Shown here: one piece after another, positions 1 to 9,856 of the stretch
Numbering within the stretch: position 1 is the stretch's first letter
Layout: every line of letters starts with the position of its first letter
Source: Bradyrhizobium sp. CSS354
GTDB lineage: Bacteria > Pseudomonadota > Alphaproteobacteria > Rhizobiales > Xanthobacteraceae
Direction: 5' to 3'
DNA length: 64,000 nt
Assembly: GCF_029051725.1 (NCBI RefSeq)
Contig: NZ_JAACFU010000025.1
Coordinates: forward strand, 1 to 64,000
The notes under the pieces: generated by a model
The model's input: only the letters and a program-made list of their open reading frames with translations
Database searches by the model: none
Told to the model about the DNA's origin: nothing
Program-made: the position numbers and the translations under genes

Positions 1-127
1 GACAACGCCCCCCGTCTCACCCTATCAACAGGGTGGCCGCCTTCGTTCGGATTGGGTGGCCGCTTTCGATCGGAATCGCTGGCCGCCTTCCGTCGGAATC
101 GGTGGCCGCTTTGCCTCGGATTCCGCA
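1..127. mobile_element. End of an IS21-family element with multiple terminal repeats
   Basis: Four imperfect ~23-bp units of the form GGTGGCCGCTTTCGATCGGAATC start at about 31, 55, 79 and 101. The last unit ends in TTCCGCA at 127, giving the CA terminus usual for IS21-family ends. Tandem transposase-binding repeats of this type are characteristic of IS21 (istA/istB) elements in rhizobia. The istB gene would lie outside the window to the left, and no coding part is seen here. The family assignment is from memory of such ends. Confidence 0.6.
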
Positions 128-775
128 ACTGATCTCCATGAGCCCAACGACGTGCTGGCGGCGGTGGGGTTTCTGCTCGCGTCAGGTGCCTTACGCATCA
201 CAGAAGAGTGCATGATGCCATTGAACGCGCGCCGTCTATCGCGAGCGGCAGCCGTGGCGTCCAGCTACGGGGCGAACTTCGCAGAAAAAAACGATGCACC
301 AGTAGCGGCCCATGGAATGGTTCGCACCGCATCGCAGCAATGCTTTGCATTGAGATCGGATTACGAGCGCGGCGCCGGCTCTTTATTGTCAAAGCACCCC
401 CTTCCCAACCAGTTCAGCACGGACTCTTGCGACTGGGATAACCTGATTTGCCTCCGAAGCTCTGCTCAAGCTTAGGCGAGGGTTGCATGCAACTAAAAAC
501 TACTTTCCGGATTGATATCGTCCTTCCGGCTCAAACAACGATGCTTTGAATGAGGATTGCCGTCCCATCTCGAACACTGCGCCTGCAGGTTTCGTTTGAT
601 TGCGCTTGATGGCTTGCAATTCTCTAGAGATTTGCAAAGAGCCAGCGAGCGTCTGGAATCTGACATTGCGGTCGAGTTGCAGATTTTCTGACAGTTCGTC
701 ACAATTAGCCGTCGCGCCAACACTCCCGCCGGGCAGCAAGAAACGCGAATGTCTCAAATTATCGAGGTCGCGCAG
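128..775. other. Gene-free stretch between the IS21 end and the IS66 element
   Basis: Only short overlapping open frames in conflicting directions are present, without recognisable domains or good ribosome binding sites. Before the IS66 insertion this DNA lay immediately downstream of the large sensor kinase gene now ending at 3752. I see nothing functional in it. Confidence 0.5.
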
Positions 776-783
776 CTTACTTC
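776..783. repeat. Target-site duplication, left copy
   Basis: CTTACTTC here is repeated exactly at 3683-3690 on the other side of the IS66 element. This fixes the borders of the insertion. Confidence 0.8.
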
Positions 784-833
784 GTAACCATGCGCTGTAG
801 GCCGCAAGCGCGTTGATCTGTTCGGTTAGCGGT

Positions 834-1127
834 TTAGATCTCGTCGGACTCTTCGGTCTTCGGCTTCATCATCGCAGCGAGCGCTTGGCGGCGTTTTTCG
901 ATGATGCTGGGGGTGTCCTTGTGGATTGCGATCAGCTCCTTGAGGTTCTCGATCCCGTCATCGGTGAACGCCATCACCCCGTCTTCACCGACGCCGACGA
1001 CCCATAGCTGGCCATCCTCGGTGTCCATTTCTTCGGCGACCTCGAACAGCCATTCCTCGTCTTCACCGAGCATCTCAGCGACATGGCTGAGAGTGAACAC
1101 GTGGCTGACTTTGTTGACGTGCCCCAT
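834..1127 (-). CDS. IS66-associated accessory protein of about 97 aa
   Basis: This small acidic protein lies downstream of tnpC inside the IS66 element. Its ATG (1127) overlaps the tnpC stop in a TGATG arrangement, which argues for translational coupling and a real gene. An in-frame TTG one codon upstream is a less likely start. The sequence is rich in Glu and Asp (LGEDEEWLFEVAEEMD near the N-terminus) and ends in a charged tail. Similar ORFs are commonly carried by rhizobial IS66 elements, but their function is unknown to me. No catalytic motif is visible. Confidence 0.65.
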   Translation of the reverse strand: MGHVNKVSHVFTLSHVAEMLGEDEEWLFEVAEEMDTEDGQLWVVGVGEDGVMAFTDDGIENLKELIAIHKDTPSIIEKRRQALAAMMKPKTEESDEI

Positions 1128-2782
1128 CAAGCCGCCTGCGCCGCAAGGCCTTGCTGTTGCGCAGTCTTCCAGTTCCAGGGCAGCAGCTCATCGAGCCTGT
1201 GGGCGGGGTGGGTGGCGATGCGAGCGAGTACATCGGCGAGCCAGGCCTGAGGGTCAACTGCGTTCATCTTGGCAGAGACGATGACGCTATACATGGCGGC
1301 GGCTCGGCGCCCTCCGCGGTCGGATCCACAGAATAACCACGACTTTCTGCCCAATGCGATGCCGCGCAGCGCTCTTTCGGCGGCATTGTTCGAGAGGCAG
1401 ACGCGGCCATCGTCGAGGAAGCGCGTGAAGGAGGCCCAGCGCTTGAACATATAGTTCATGGCCTTGGCCAGATCGTGACCGCGGGAGAGCTTCGCGCACT
1501 GCTCGCGCATATAGGCTTCCAGATCGGCGACGAGCGGCGCGCTCTGCGCCTGGCGAACAGCCTTTCGTTGGTCGGCGTTTTGGCCATTGATAGAGCGCTC
1601 GATCTCGAACAGAGCGTCGATGCGGCGCACGATCTCCATGGCGACGGGCGAGATGACGATCTCCTTCTTTCCGGCCGCTTTGCGCCGCGCGTTCTCCTCA
1701 AGATCCGCCATGGCGAAGAACGGGCGCCGGGCATGGACCCAACAGGCCGCTTCCCTGATCAGCCCAGCACTTCGCGCGGGCTCGTAGAGCTTGATGTATC
1801 CGCCGAAGGCGTCGGCCTGGAGGATCCCGGTGTAGTTGGCCAGATGCGCCTGCGGATGCTCACCACTTCGATCGCGCGAGTAATAAAACATCGCCGCCGG
1901 CGGATCTGAGCCGCCGAAGGGGCGGTCGTCCTTCACATAGACCCAGCATCGAGCGACATCGCACTTGCCCAAGGCCAGCACGGGCACGGTGGTGTCGTCG
2001 CCATGGAGGCGTTCGGCTGCCATGACGTGGGCTTCCAAGAGCCGCGACAGCGGCTCCAACACCGTGCAGCACGCCCCTACGGCGTCTGCCATGGTCGACA
2101 GCGCGATTGGCACGCCTTCCAGAGCGTAGCGCTCGGCCTGACGGTTCAAGGGCTGATGCTGACCGAACTTCTCGAACACGATCATGGCCAAGAGGCTTGG
2201 GCCGACCCACCCCCTGGCGATGGCGTGGAACGGCGCCGGTGGCTGGCTGATCTTCTCGCAGTCACGGCAGGAGAACTTCTCCCGCACCGTCTCGATCACC
2301 TTCCACTGGCGCGGCACCACTTCCAGCGTCCGCGTCACGTCCTCGCCGAGCTTGCGCAGACGGTTGCTGCCGCAGCATTCACAAGCTGTCGGCGGATCAA
2401 TCACCACCCGCTCGCGTGGCAGATGCTCGGGGAACGTCTGACGCTCGGGGCGCTTGCGCGTAAATCCGCGCACTGTCGTCGTCTTGGCCACGGCTCGTTC
2501 TGCCGCAAGCTCGTCCTCGGTGGCATCGGCCTCCAGCTCTTCGAATGTCAGCGCCAACTGCTCGATCAGGCGCGAAGAACGCTCCGACCGCTGTCCGTAG
2601 ATCTGTTGCTTTAGCTTGGCGATCTGCAGCTTCTGCTGGGCAATCAGCGCCTCGTCTTCCGACGCTTTCGCGCGGGCGACCGCGAGTTCAGCGGCGATCT
2701 CCAAACCCTTCGCGCGCTCGACAGTCAGCGCCTCCTTCAGGGCGGCAATGTCATCCGGAGCAGCGTCGCGATTAGCATTCAT
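1127..2782 (-). CDS. tnpC: IS66-family transposase TnpC (DDE type)
   Basis: This 551-aa protein is the main transposase of the IS66 element. The N-terminus (about residues 15-75) is a coiled-coil-prone segment rich in Ala, Glu and Lys. It is followed by the zinc-finger-like CECCGSNRLRKLGED segment typical of IS66 TnpC. The central DDE nuclease domain contains LHGDDTTVPVL and LQADAFGGY, and the C-terminal part carries NNAAERALRGIALGRKSWLF, a signature of the family. The length is normal for TnpC. It is preceded by tnpB (stop at 2856) and followed by a coupled accessory ORF. The frame is open throughout, so the copy is probably active. The 203-aa and shorter frames on the opposite strand are shadows. 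Confidence 0.95.
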   Translation of the reverse strand: MNANRDAAPDDIAALKEALTVERAKGLEIAAELAVARAKASEDEALIAQQKLQIAKLKQQIYGQRSERSSRLIEQLALTFEELEADATEDELAAERAVAKTTTVRGFTRKRPERQTFPEHLPRERVVIDPPTACECCGSNRLRKLGEDVTRTLEVVPRQWKVIETVREKFSCRDCEKISQPPAPFHAIARGWVGPSLLAMIVFEKFGQHQPLNRQAERYALEGVPIALSTMADAVGACCTVLEPLSRLLEAHVMAAERLHGDDTTVPVLALGKCDVARCWVYVKDDRPFGGSDPPAAMFYYSRDRSGEHPQAHLANYTGILQADAFGGYIKLYEPARSAGLIREAACWVHARRPFFAMADLEENARRKAAGKKEIVISPVAMEIVRRIDALFEIERSINGQNADQRKAVRQAQSAPLVADLEAYMREQCAKLSRGHDLAKAMNYMFKRWASFTRFLDDGRVCLSNNAAERALRGIALGRKSWLFCGSDRGGRRAAAMYSVIVSAKMNAVDPQAWLADVLARIATHPAHRLDELLPWNWKTAQQQGLAAQAA

Positions 2783-2855
2783 GCGACGCAGTGAATCACA
2801 GATTGGACGCGATGTGACTCCCCAAAATGCAAAAAAAGGCTGCAGATTATTCTGC

Positions 2856-3203
2856 TCAGCCTGCGCTCTGCGGCCGCCAGCTTAGTTGGGGATTCCTCCA
2901 GTCGATGCCCTCAAGCATGTAAGCCATTTGCGCCACTGAGATCGATATCGCGCCGGCCGATGCCGAGGGCCAGATGAACTTTCCGCGGTCCAGGCGCTTG
3001 GCGTAGAGCGACAGGCCCAACCCGTCATGCCAGAGAATCTTGACCAGATCACCGCGGCGGCCACGGAAGATGTAGAGATCGCCAGCGTGGGGATCGCGCT
3101 TCAGGCTCTCCTGAACTGTTAGAGCAAGGCTTCGCATGCCACGACGCATATCGGTGTGGCCAGTGGCGATCCAAACCCTGACGCCGCTCGGAATCGGGAT
3201 CAT
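2856..3203 (-). CDS. tnpB: IS66 accessory transposition protein TnpB
   Basis: This 115-aa protein belongs to the IS66 Orf2 family. It is recognised by the N-terminal MIPIPSGVRVWIATGHTDMR, the LYIFRGRRGDLVKILWHDG core, and a C-terminal segment (FIWPS...LEGIDWRNP) typical of these proteins. It is required together with TnpA for transposition in IS66 elements. Its biochemical role is still poorly defined in the literature I know. The ATG overlaps the tnpA stop codon by four bases (ATGA), indicating translational coupling. Confidence 0.95.
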   Translation of the reverse strand: MIPIPSGVRVWIATGHTDMRRGMRSLALTVQESLKRDPHAGDLYIFRGRRGDLVKILWHDGLGLSLYAKRLDRGKFIWPSASAGAISISVAQMAYMLEGIDWRNPQLSWRPQSAG

Positions 3204-3595
3204 CGTCGCCGCAGGAGTTCAAGAACTCGCTGCAGCGCCTCAACGTCCACGTCGCGGTCAACGCGAACGCGACAGCCGCCGCCAAGCTCGATCTCGATGA
3301 TTCCAGCCCTTGCACGCTGCGCAGGCGGTGAAGACGGCGGTTGCGGCACGCCGTTCGAGATCGGAGCCGCCACAGGTGTGATCTCGACGGGAACAAGAGC
3401 AGGCGCGGCATCTCCGCCCAGTCGACCCTGGCGCGCTTGTCGACGCCACGTAAACAGCAGGCTATGAGCCACCCCATGCCGGCGCGCGACGCCGCAGACC
3501 GTCTCGCCAGCCTGCAAGGTCTCTTCGACCAGGCGAACCTTCTCGTCGTAACTCCATCGCCGCCGACGCTCGGCGCCCAGCACATTGACCTGCAT
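3200..3595 (-). CDS. tnpA: IS66 helix-turn-helix protein TnpA
   Basis: This 131-aa first gene of the IS66 operon has an N-terminal helix-turn-helix domain of the IS3/IS66 OrfA type, with WSYDEKVRLVEETLQAG and VCGVARRHGVAHSLLFTWRRQ at about residues 14-55. A proline/alanine-rich linker follows, then a short C-terminal domain ending VEALQRVLELLRRR. It probably binds the element ends. The start is an ATG at 3595, about 90 bp inside the right inverted repeat. It overlaps tnpB by an ATGA. Confidence 0.93.
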   Translation of the reverse strand: MQVNVLGAERRRRWSYDEKVRLVEETLQAGETVCGVARRHGVAHSLLFTWRRQARQGRLGGDAAPALVPVEITPVAAPISNGVPQPPSSPPAQRARAGIIEIELGGGCRVRVDRDVDVEALQRVLELLRRR

Positions 3596-3682
3596 TCGCC
3601 ACGTGACCTTAAAGCTAGACTTAAGGTCAAATCCTCGGCCCGCCTCTCAAACTACACAAGGCGGCCGCCGCCGGAGGGATAC

Positions 3683-3690
3683 CTTACTTC
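3683..3690. repeat. Target-site duplication, right copy
   Basis: This is the exact second copy of CTTACTTC (see 776-783). It directly abuts the right end of the IS66 element. Confidence 0.8.
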
Positions 3691-3751
3691 TGTCATGATG
3701 ACCGGAGCTCCCGGAGCCCCTCTGCTCGACGACCCACTCGACCTCAGACGC

Positions 3752-6700
3752 TCAAGAGACCTGTTCCGCCCGATCCACGCCCTCCGGCGCAACGGGCATG
3801 CTGAACTGAAAGACGGCTCCGCGAGGATCATTGGCGCCCGCCCACATTCGGCCCCCGTGCGCCTCAATAATAGAATGGCAAATGGCCAGCCCCATGCCCA
3901 TGCCTTCGGATTTGGTGGTGTAAAACGCCTCGAACACGCGCTCTGCGCTGTTTGGATCGAGTCCTGGACCCGTATCCCGAAAAGCGACCACTACATTATT
4001 CGAGCCGTCAGTCCGCGTAGCGATCAGTAATTCGCGCTCGCCTTCGTTGATCTGGCTCATTGCCTCGATGGCGTTCGTGATCAGATTGAGGATCACCTGC
4101 CGCACCTGAACGCGATCTGCTCGAACGAGCGGCAACGCCTCAGGCCGTCGGGTTCGCACCCACACTTCATGTTTTGCGAGTTCCGCGCCAACTAGGGCCA
4201 GCACCTCTAAGATCACTTCGTCAATTGCAAGAAGCTCCGTTTGTATCGGAGCCTTATTCATAAGAGCGCGGATCCGGCGAATCACATTCCCCGCGCGCAT
4301 ACTGTCACGGACAATCAAACCGAAGGTCTGCCGAACCTCTTCCAGATTTGGGGGGTGAGCACCGAGCCAATTTAGCCCTGCCCCCGCATTGCTGCTGATC
4401 GCCGCAATCGGCTGGTTCACCTCATGGGCGATCGAGGCGGCCAGCTGTCCCATTGTCGTGATCCGATTAGCGTGTGCAAGGCCCATCAGAGTTTCGCGAT
4501 AACGTCGTTCGCTTTCACGGGCTTCCGCTTCCACTTTCTTTCGCTCTGTCAGATCGAGGACGAAGCCAACACCGTGGTCCTGTCGCTCATCGAATACGGC
4601 GAGGCCAATTAGCACCGGCACGCGGCTGCCATCCTTCCGAATATACTCTTTCTCGAACTGCTGAACAGCTCCGGTCCTTTTTGCTTCTGTCCGAGCATCC
4701 ATTGTGCGCTCGTGCCATTCTGGAGGCGTCAGGTCGAGACCGTTCACTCGCCCTGCGAGAAGATCGCTTTGGTCGTATCCAACCATCGTGAGGAAGGCTT
4801 GATTTGCCTCGATGATCTCGCCCCCTTTGCGGATGATAAAGATTCCGACGACGTTAGCGTCGAGTAAGCGTCGGATTTTCGCCTCCCGTTGCTGCACTTC
4901 GCTGTACAACCGACTGTTTTCCAGCGCTGTTGCAGCTTGAGAGGCAAGCATTTTTAACACCGAGTTGCGCGCAGTCGAGAATATGCGCGGGGCGAGATTA
5001 TTCTCCAGATAAAGTACGCCGATCAGCTTGCCTTGCGTGATCAGTGGCAGGCAAAGAATAGAACGCGATTTGCGCTCGCGGATATACGGGTCTTCCGCAA
5101 ATGAAGGCTGGGCGGCAGCATCTTCGAGAATGACGTTTTCGCGGACACGTAGGACGAAATGCAGCACGCACTCGGGAAGAGCCATCGGAGTCACGGGCTG
5201 TTCACCTACCTTTACAAGCAGCGCATCCGCTACCGTTGTAGCTTCCGCCTCGATCCGTGGCTCGTCCCCATCCAGCAGAATCAACAAACCTCGCTCGGCG
5301 CCAGCCTGCTCAATGGCAGTCCGCAAAAGCGTGTCGATGAGCTTTTGAAGCACAATCTCGCCGGAAATGGCCTGCGACACTTTTGTCACCGTCGCCAGAT
5401 CAAGATGCTCAACCGGAGCTCCGATCCTCATGCCATTCACGGCAAGAGTGGTCTCCTCATGGTTGAGATGGGGATTCAGCTCGTCGAGTTGACGCACCTT
5501 ACCATCTGCTCCCCAACGAAGGTAGCCATGCCGGGCGTCCTGCAGGTAAACCCGGGAGATCCTGTCAAAGCCGCGCGCTGCATAAAAGCGCGCTGCAAGT
5601 TCACAAGCGACCCCCTCGTGATGGGCGAAACCGTTACGTCCTGCGGTCTGGATTGAGTGTTCGTACAGCCGCATTGCGTCTGCATCCCGGCATTCCAGCC
5701 TCGCAATTTCAGCCCCGACCAAGGAAGCCCGATTGTCAAAGTTTTCGGGGCAATTTGTGGCCCATATCTGCAGCTGCCTGTGATGGGCATCAATCATTTC
5801 TCGATGTTGCTGTTGTTCGCTTTCACACAGCCTCTCGCAGTAACAGGAGAGAGACAGCGCGCCATAGAAGTGAAACTCCGCGATCAAGGACTCTGTCGGG
5901 ATGGTCCACAATCGGGGCTCTGCCTTCGAGCGAGCAGCAATAGCTGCAGGATAATCGCCGGCCAGAAACCGCGCCTGAAGTTTGCGGATCCAGTAGACGG
6001 TTTCGCTCGGTGACAGCTCCGGACTGCGTTCAAATGATCGCTCGATGTCCTGCTCGTCAAATTGCTGATCATCGAAGGAACCGAATGAGCGCGTGAGGCC
6101 GCGCATGGTTCTAATAATTGCGAGCTGTGCAGTCATGGCATCAGCAGCAAACTTGACCTTTTTGTTCCGTATCGTAGCAAGGCTCTTCTCTATCTCATTC
6201 TGCACCTCTTTCAGGGGATCTCCTGCCATCAACATATTTGAGGTTAGATGAACCAAGCTGTACGCCTCATAGATGAAATCGCCGATGCTGTTCGCAGCTT
6301 CGAGCGCTCGCCGGATCAACACTCGTCCGTCCCTCAGGGGCTTCGTCCACGGGATCACGTTGCCTCCCATCGCCAAATAGACCGGAGCCCGAAAACGAGA
6401 GAACTCACCGCGATCAACCAGATCGCACGCAAGACGACCAAATTTATCAGCCGCTTGGTAGTCACCGAAGCGGCCGGCCGAGATTCGGCCCAGCCATGCG
6501 TAGTGGGTACAAGACGCATCAGTGTTGCCGTATTGGAGGCTGATGCTGACGGCTCTGCAGATGACCAGGGCGGATATATTGGCGTCCGTGAAACCTGCGG
6601 GCGGAAGAATCCGCGTCAAGACGGAAAGCGTGGCAAGCGTGGTCTGATCTGTCATTTCAGGCAAACCAGCAAGCTCCTCGATCGCGTCCGGCAGACGTGA

Positions 6701-9313
6701 CCACATCCGCTGATATTCGGTTAGTGTTTCTTGGTCCGTCGGATGCCGCGACCACTCGATCCCGACATCGCGAAGATATTCGAGACCTATGAACACCGCT
6801 CGGCCGTGCTGACCGAGCGTCAAGTAAAGATCGACCCGCAAACATGCGACCGTCGCTCGTTCGGGCGCGCTCAAAGCGCGCTTCGACAGCGCAGACAGGA
6901 GGCACTCCGCAGCCTCCAGCCGGCCTACCAAGCATTCACATTCGGCCCGATTGGTTTCCAGTGCGAATGCGAGTTCGTGGCGCCTTTGCCACGAATCCTG
7001 CGCGAGCAGCGCAGCACCGACGGTGAAATATGTCAGTGCCGAGGCGTAGGCCGCCGACGCTCTGGCACGCTGCCCTGCGATTAAATTAAACTCCGCGAGC
7101 TGCTCTCGCTCCTGACCGGAAGCGATGAGCGCGACACCTCGATTGAGTTGACTGACAACATCGAAGATAGCCTCCTCACGTTTGTGCGCAGGGACATGTG
7201 CCGCAAGCATTCGACCGATCCGCAAATGGGCAGGAGCGCGCGAGGATTCCGGCACCAGCAAGTAAGCCGCCTCTTGAACGCGATCGTGGACAAACCGGTA
7301 GACTGTTCCGTGGCGCGCGATCAGTTCCTGCCGGATCGCCGGCCAAAGCCTCGCATGCACCTGCTCGTGTGAGGTTTCGAGCACGATCGCAAGCTCCGCC
7401 GTCCCGGCGATGTTGCCGAAACAGGCAAGCTGTTGCAGCGCGTTCTGCGTTTCCTCGGGCAGCCGGATGAGCTTTCCGAGCATCAGATCGACGACGTTCT
7501 CGGTGTACGCTTTTGCGTGAATGCGCTCGAGATCCCAACGCCAGAGCCCCGGCTCGTGATCGAACGTTAACAGCTGCTCTTCGGCAAGTTCGGACAAGAA
7601 TTGAATGGCGAAGAACGGATTGCCCATCGTCTTCTGATGCAGCAACTTTGCAAGCGGGGCAGCGCGCTTTGGTCCGCAGCGAAGGGTATCCGCGACCAAC
7701 TGCGCGACATCGACTGCAGTGAGGGGCGACAGCGTGATCTCCTCGAGATTTACGTCGGCGACCCTGATGGACTCGAGCTTGCGTTTCAGTGGATGGCCTG
7801 CATCAACTTCGTTGCTGCGGTAAGCTCCAATCAACAGCAGGTGCAGGTCCGACTGAGTCAGAAGATCCTCAATCAGGTCGAGCGTTGCGGCATCGTGCCA
7901 CTGCAAATCGTCGAGGAAGAGCACCAATGGATGGGTTCGCCGGGCGAAAACACCGATAAAACGGCGAAGCACGAGTTGGAAACGATTTTGCGCTTGCCGG
8001 GGTGGAAGCTCAGCTGGCGCGGGCTGCTCGCCAATGATCAGGCTCAGATCGGGGATCAATTCGACCATCAGGCGCCCATTCGCGCCGAGCGCCTCCCGGA
8101 GCGCTTGCCGCCAGGTCGCGAGTTCGCCCTCACTTTTGCTGAGAAGAGGACGCACAAGACTCTGAAAGGTCTGTGCTAATGTCGCATAGGGAACATCGCG
8201 CTTCAGTTGCTCGAATTTGCCTGATGCTAACAGTCCGCGCGAGGGCACGAGTACTTTGTGTAGCTCCTGGACAAGCGAGGACTTACCAATGCCGGAGTAG
8301 CCGGCAACCAGCACCAATCTCGGCGCGCCGCTCTTCACCGCGCGATCGAAAGAGCCAAGCAAGGTATCGATGTCGCGGGCTCTGCCATAGAGCTTCTCGG
8401 GGATGAGCAACCGATCAGGTGTGTCGTCTGCGCCGAGCTCAAATGTGTCGATGCGACCGTGGTTGGCCCATGCCGCCAGACAGCGTTGCAGATCGTGCTC
8501 GAGGCCAGCGGCCGTCTGGTAGCGTTCCTCGGCGGCTTTCGCGAGGAGTTTCATCACAACCTGAGAGATTGGCTCCGGGAGGTTTTGCGATTTTTCAACA
8601 GGCGGTGTCGCTTTTCTTGCAATATGACAGTGGATCCACTCCAAGGGATCTGAGCCCGTGAACGGCAGCGCGCCGGTCAGCATCTGATAGAATGTCACGC
8701 CAAGTGAATAGAGATCACTTCGACAGTCGACTGAGCGATTCATTCGTCCGGTCTGTTCGGGCGCCATGTAGGGCAGCGAGCCGGCGATGAACTCGGCAGG
8801 CTCAGGCGGCACGCGCTCGCGGGAAAGTCGGGAAGCCAGACCAAACCCAGTGAGTCGGACCTGTTCGTCAGGACAATTGACCAGAATGTGAGCGGGTTTC
8901 AGGTCCTTGTGCACGAAGCCGCGCTGGTGAAGCTTGCCCACCGCCCTTGTGATACCAACAGCGAGGCGCAGGAAGCGCTCGGGCTCCATGCGGCTCCCGA
9001 GTAAATTTAACAGTGGCTCGCCGCATGGATCCTGCAGGACCAGCATAGTCCGACCAGCTTCCCGGATGAGTTCCAACGGCCGCACCGCCCACGCCTCGTC
9101 TAGCTCCTCCCTCAGCTCACATTCATGTGCGAGGCGGTCGAGCGTCGCTGGGTGTTCCGCCATGGGCCGCACGACAAGGACGACAGCCCTGCTGCCGTGG
9201 ATTTGCTGGCGCCACGCACGGCAGAACGCGCGATCACCGTCCTCCCACAGGGGCTGGATGTCACTGTCGACATTTGAGCCGAACAGAGTTCGGCTGAGGG
9301 AATCCCACGGCAT
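3752..9313 (-). CDS. Giant hybrid sensor: Ser/Thr-kinase-like, AAA ATPase, GAF, PAS, histidine kinase
   Basis: This 1853-aa cytoplasmic signalling protein has no transmembrane segment that I can see. Residues about 25-280 form a eukaryotic-type protein kinase domain with HKDLKPAH at 135-142 and APEQ at 184-187. The usual DFG is replaced by TGF at 155-157, so kinase activity is doubtful. Residues about 305-560 are an AAA_16/STAND-type ATPase with Walker A GYSGIGKSS at 338-346, followed by a long helical-repeat region. Near the C-terminus come a GAF domain (LIDTLLRTAIEQAGAERGLL), a PAS domain (LLDANVVGIFIIRKGGEI), the HisKA H-box (SIAHEVNQP), and an HATPase_c domain with N, G1 and G2 boxes. This trifunctional architecture is common in Bradyrhizobium. 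A FixJ-type regulator gene lies 2 kb away in divergent orientation and is a plausible partner. The input signal is unknown. Confidence 0.9.
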   Translation of the reverse strand: MPWDSLSRTLFGSNVDSDIQPLWEDGDRAFCRAWRQQIHGSRAVVLVVRPMAEHPATLDRLAHECELREELDEAWAVRPLELIREAGRTMLVLQDPCGEPLLNLLGSRMEPERFLRLAVGITRAVGKLHQRGFVHKDLKPAHILVNCPDEQVRLTGFGLASRLSRERVPPEPAEFIAGSLPYMAPEQTGRMNRSVDCRSDLYSLGVTFYQMLTGALPFTGSDPLEWIHCHIARKATPPVEKSQNLPEPISQVVMKLLAKAAEERYQTAAGLEHDLQRCLAAWANHGRIDTFELGADDTPDRLLIPEKLYGRARDIDTLLGSFDRAVKSGAPRLVLVAGYSGIGKSSLVQELHKVLVPSRGLLASGKFEQLKRDVPYATLAQTFQSLVRPLLSKSEGELATWRQALREALGANGRLMVELIPDLSLIIGEQPAPAELPPRQAQNRFQLVLRRFIGVFARRTHPLVLFLDDLQWHDAATLDLIEDLLTQSDLHLLLIGAYRSNEVDAGHPLKRKLESIRVADVNLEEITLSPLTAVDVAQLVADTLRCGPKRAAPLAKLLHQKTMGNPFFAIQFLSELAEEQLLTFDHEPGLWRWDLERIHAKAYTENVVDLMLGKLIRLPEETQNALQQLACFGNIAGTAELAIVLETSHEQVHARLWPAIRQELIARHGTVYRFVHDRVQEAAYLLVPESSRAPAHLRIGRMLAAHVPAHKREEAIFDVVSQLNRGVALIASGQEREQLAEFNLIAGQRARASAAYASALTYFTVGAALLAQDSWQRRHELAFALETNRAECECLVGRLEAAECLLSALSKRALSAPERATVACLRVDLYLTLGQHGRAVFIGLEYLRDVGIEWSRHPTDQETLTEYQRMWSRLPDAIEELAGLPEMTDQTTLATLSVLTRILPPAGFTDANISALVICRAVSISLQYGNTDASCTHYAWLGRISAGRFGDYQAADKFGRLACDLVDRGEFSRFRAPVYLAMGGNVIPWTKPLRDGRVLIRRALEAANSIGDFIYEAYSLVHLTSNMLMAGDPLKEVQNEIEKSLATIRNKKVKFAADAMTAQLAIIRTMRGLTRSFGSFDDQQFDEQDIERSFERSPELSPSETVYWIRKLQARFLAGDYPAAIAARSKAEPRLWTIPTESLIAEFHFYGALSLSCYCERLCESEQQQHREMIDAHHRQLQIWATNCPENFDNRASLVGAEIARLECRDADAMRLYEHSIQTAGRNGFAHHEGVACELAARFYAARGFDRISRVYLQDARHGYLRWGADGKVRQLDELNPHLNHEETTLAVNGMRIGAPVEHLDLATVTKVSQAISGEIVLQKLIDTLLRTAIEQAGAERGLLILLDGDEPRIEAEATTVADALLVKVGEQPVTPMALPECVLHFVLRVRENVILEDAAAQPSFAEDPYIRERKSRSILCLPLITQGKLIGVLYLENNLAPRIFSTARNSVLKMLASQAATALENSRLYSEVQQREAKIRRLLDANVVGIFIIRKGGEIIEANQAFLTMVGYDQSDLLAGRVNGLDLTPPEWHERTMDARTEAKRTGAVQQFEKEYIRKDGSRVPVLIGLAVFDERQDHGVGFVLDLTERKKVEAEARESERRYRETLMGLAHANRITTMGQLAASIAHEVNQPIAAISSNAGAGLNWLGAHPPNLEEVRQTFGLIVRDSMRAGNVIRRIRALMNKAPIQTELLAIDEVILEVLALVGAELAKHEVWVRTRRPEALPLVRADRVQVRQVILNLITNAIEAMSQINEGERELLIATRTDGSNNVVVAFRDTGPGLDPNSAERVFEAFYTTKSEGMGMGLAICHSIIEAHGGRMWAGANDPRGAVFQFSMPVAPEGVDRAEQVS

Positions 9314-9856
9314 TTGCCCGCCCAGTCAATAAGGACTGAGCCAGAATCTGACACATATGGGGCGAGCTTGTGAAGGGACTTCGCACGGGGCGAGTACCGA
9401 TCAAGGCCGCCGAAGACTGGACCGCGGCAGCCAAGATGCGACTTACACAATACGTCACGGACTGATCGTGTCGATCCAGCCCAATCCCGCGCGCAGGCGG
9501 GCCTGCACAGCATTGGCAACGGCGTTCCCGACTAGGGCGTATTTGGGAATCGTGCGATGTGGACTGCTCAATGAGGTCCTGCGTCAGGTATGCTGCCACT
9601 GATCGTCTCGGCGACGATCGCGGTTCTCAGGCGCACCCAAATTAAGGCCCCCGTGGCCGAAGCGGATATGGAGAAAACTCGCTCGGTTACGGTTTGCGGA
9701 GAATCGTAAGGAACTTGGTCAGCCGCCGGGACTCGCAATCTGCTCTTATCTGTTGGGACGGATAGCCGCGGGGCTGATCGCTATGCTACCCGAGAGCTTA
9801 CGTTTTCCCGAACGCCGAATTGTCAGGAGCGCTGCCTCGGAGCGACGAAAAAAGAC

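Larger units (their letters stand above)
784..3682 (-). mobile_element. IS66-family insertion sequence, apparently complete
   Basis: The element carries tnpA, tnpB, tnpC and a 98-aa accessory ORF, all on the minus strand. The 8-bp sequence CTTACTTC occurs immediately outside both proposed ends, at 776-783 and 3683-3690. Eight base pairs is the target duplication size of IS66 elements. The inner ends both begin GTA when read inward. They form an imperfect terminal inverted repeat, with about 15 of 23 positions matching between 784-806 and the complement of 3660-3682. All reading frames are open and the duplication is perfect, which suggests a recent insertion 61 bp beyond the stop codon of the sensor kinase gene, without disrupting it. 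Confidence 0.85.

Noticed and set aside
164-195. CGCGTCAGGTGCCTTA resembling half of a NolA-type box
   Set aside because: The CTTGA part and the TTGTA part are missing at the required spacing.
2003-2614. A 203-codon frame opposite tnpC
   Set aside because: Shadow of the transposase gene, with no domain or start signal.
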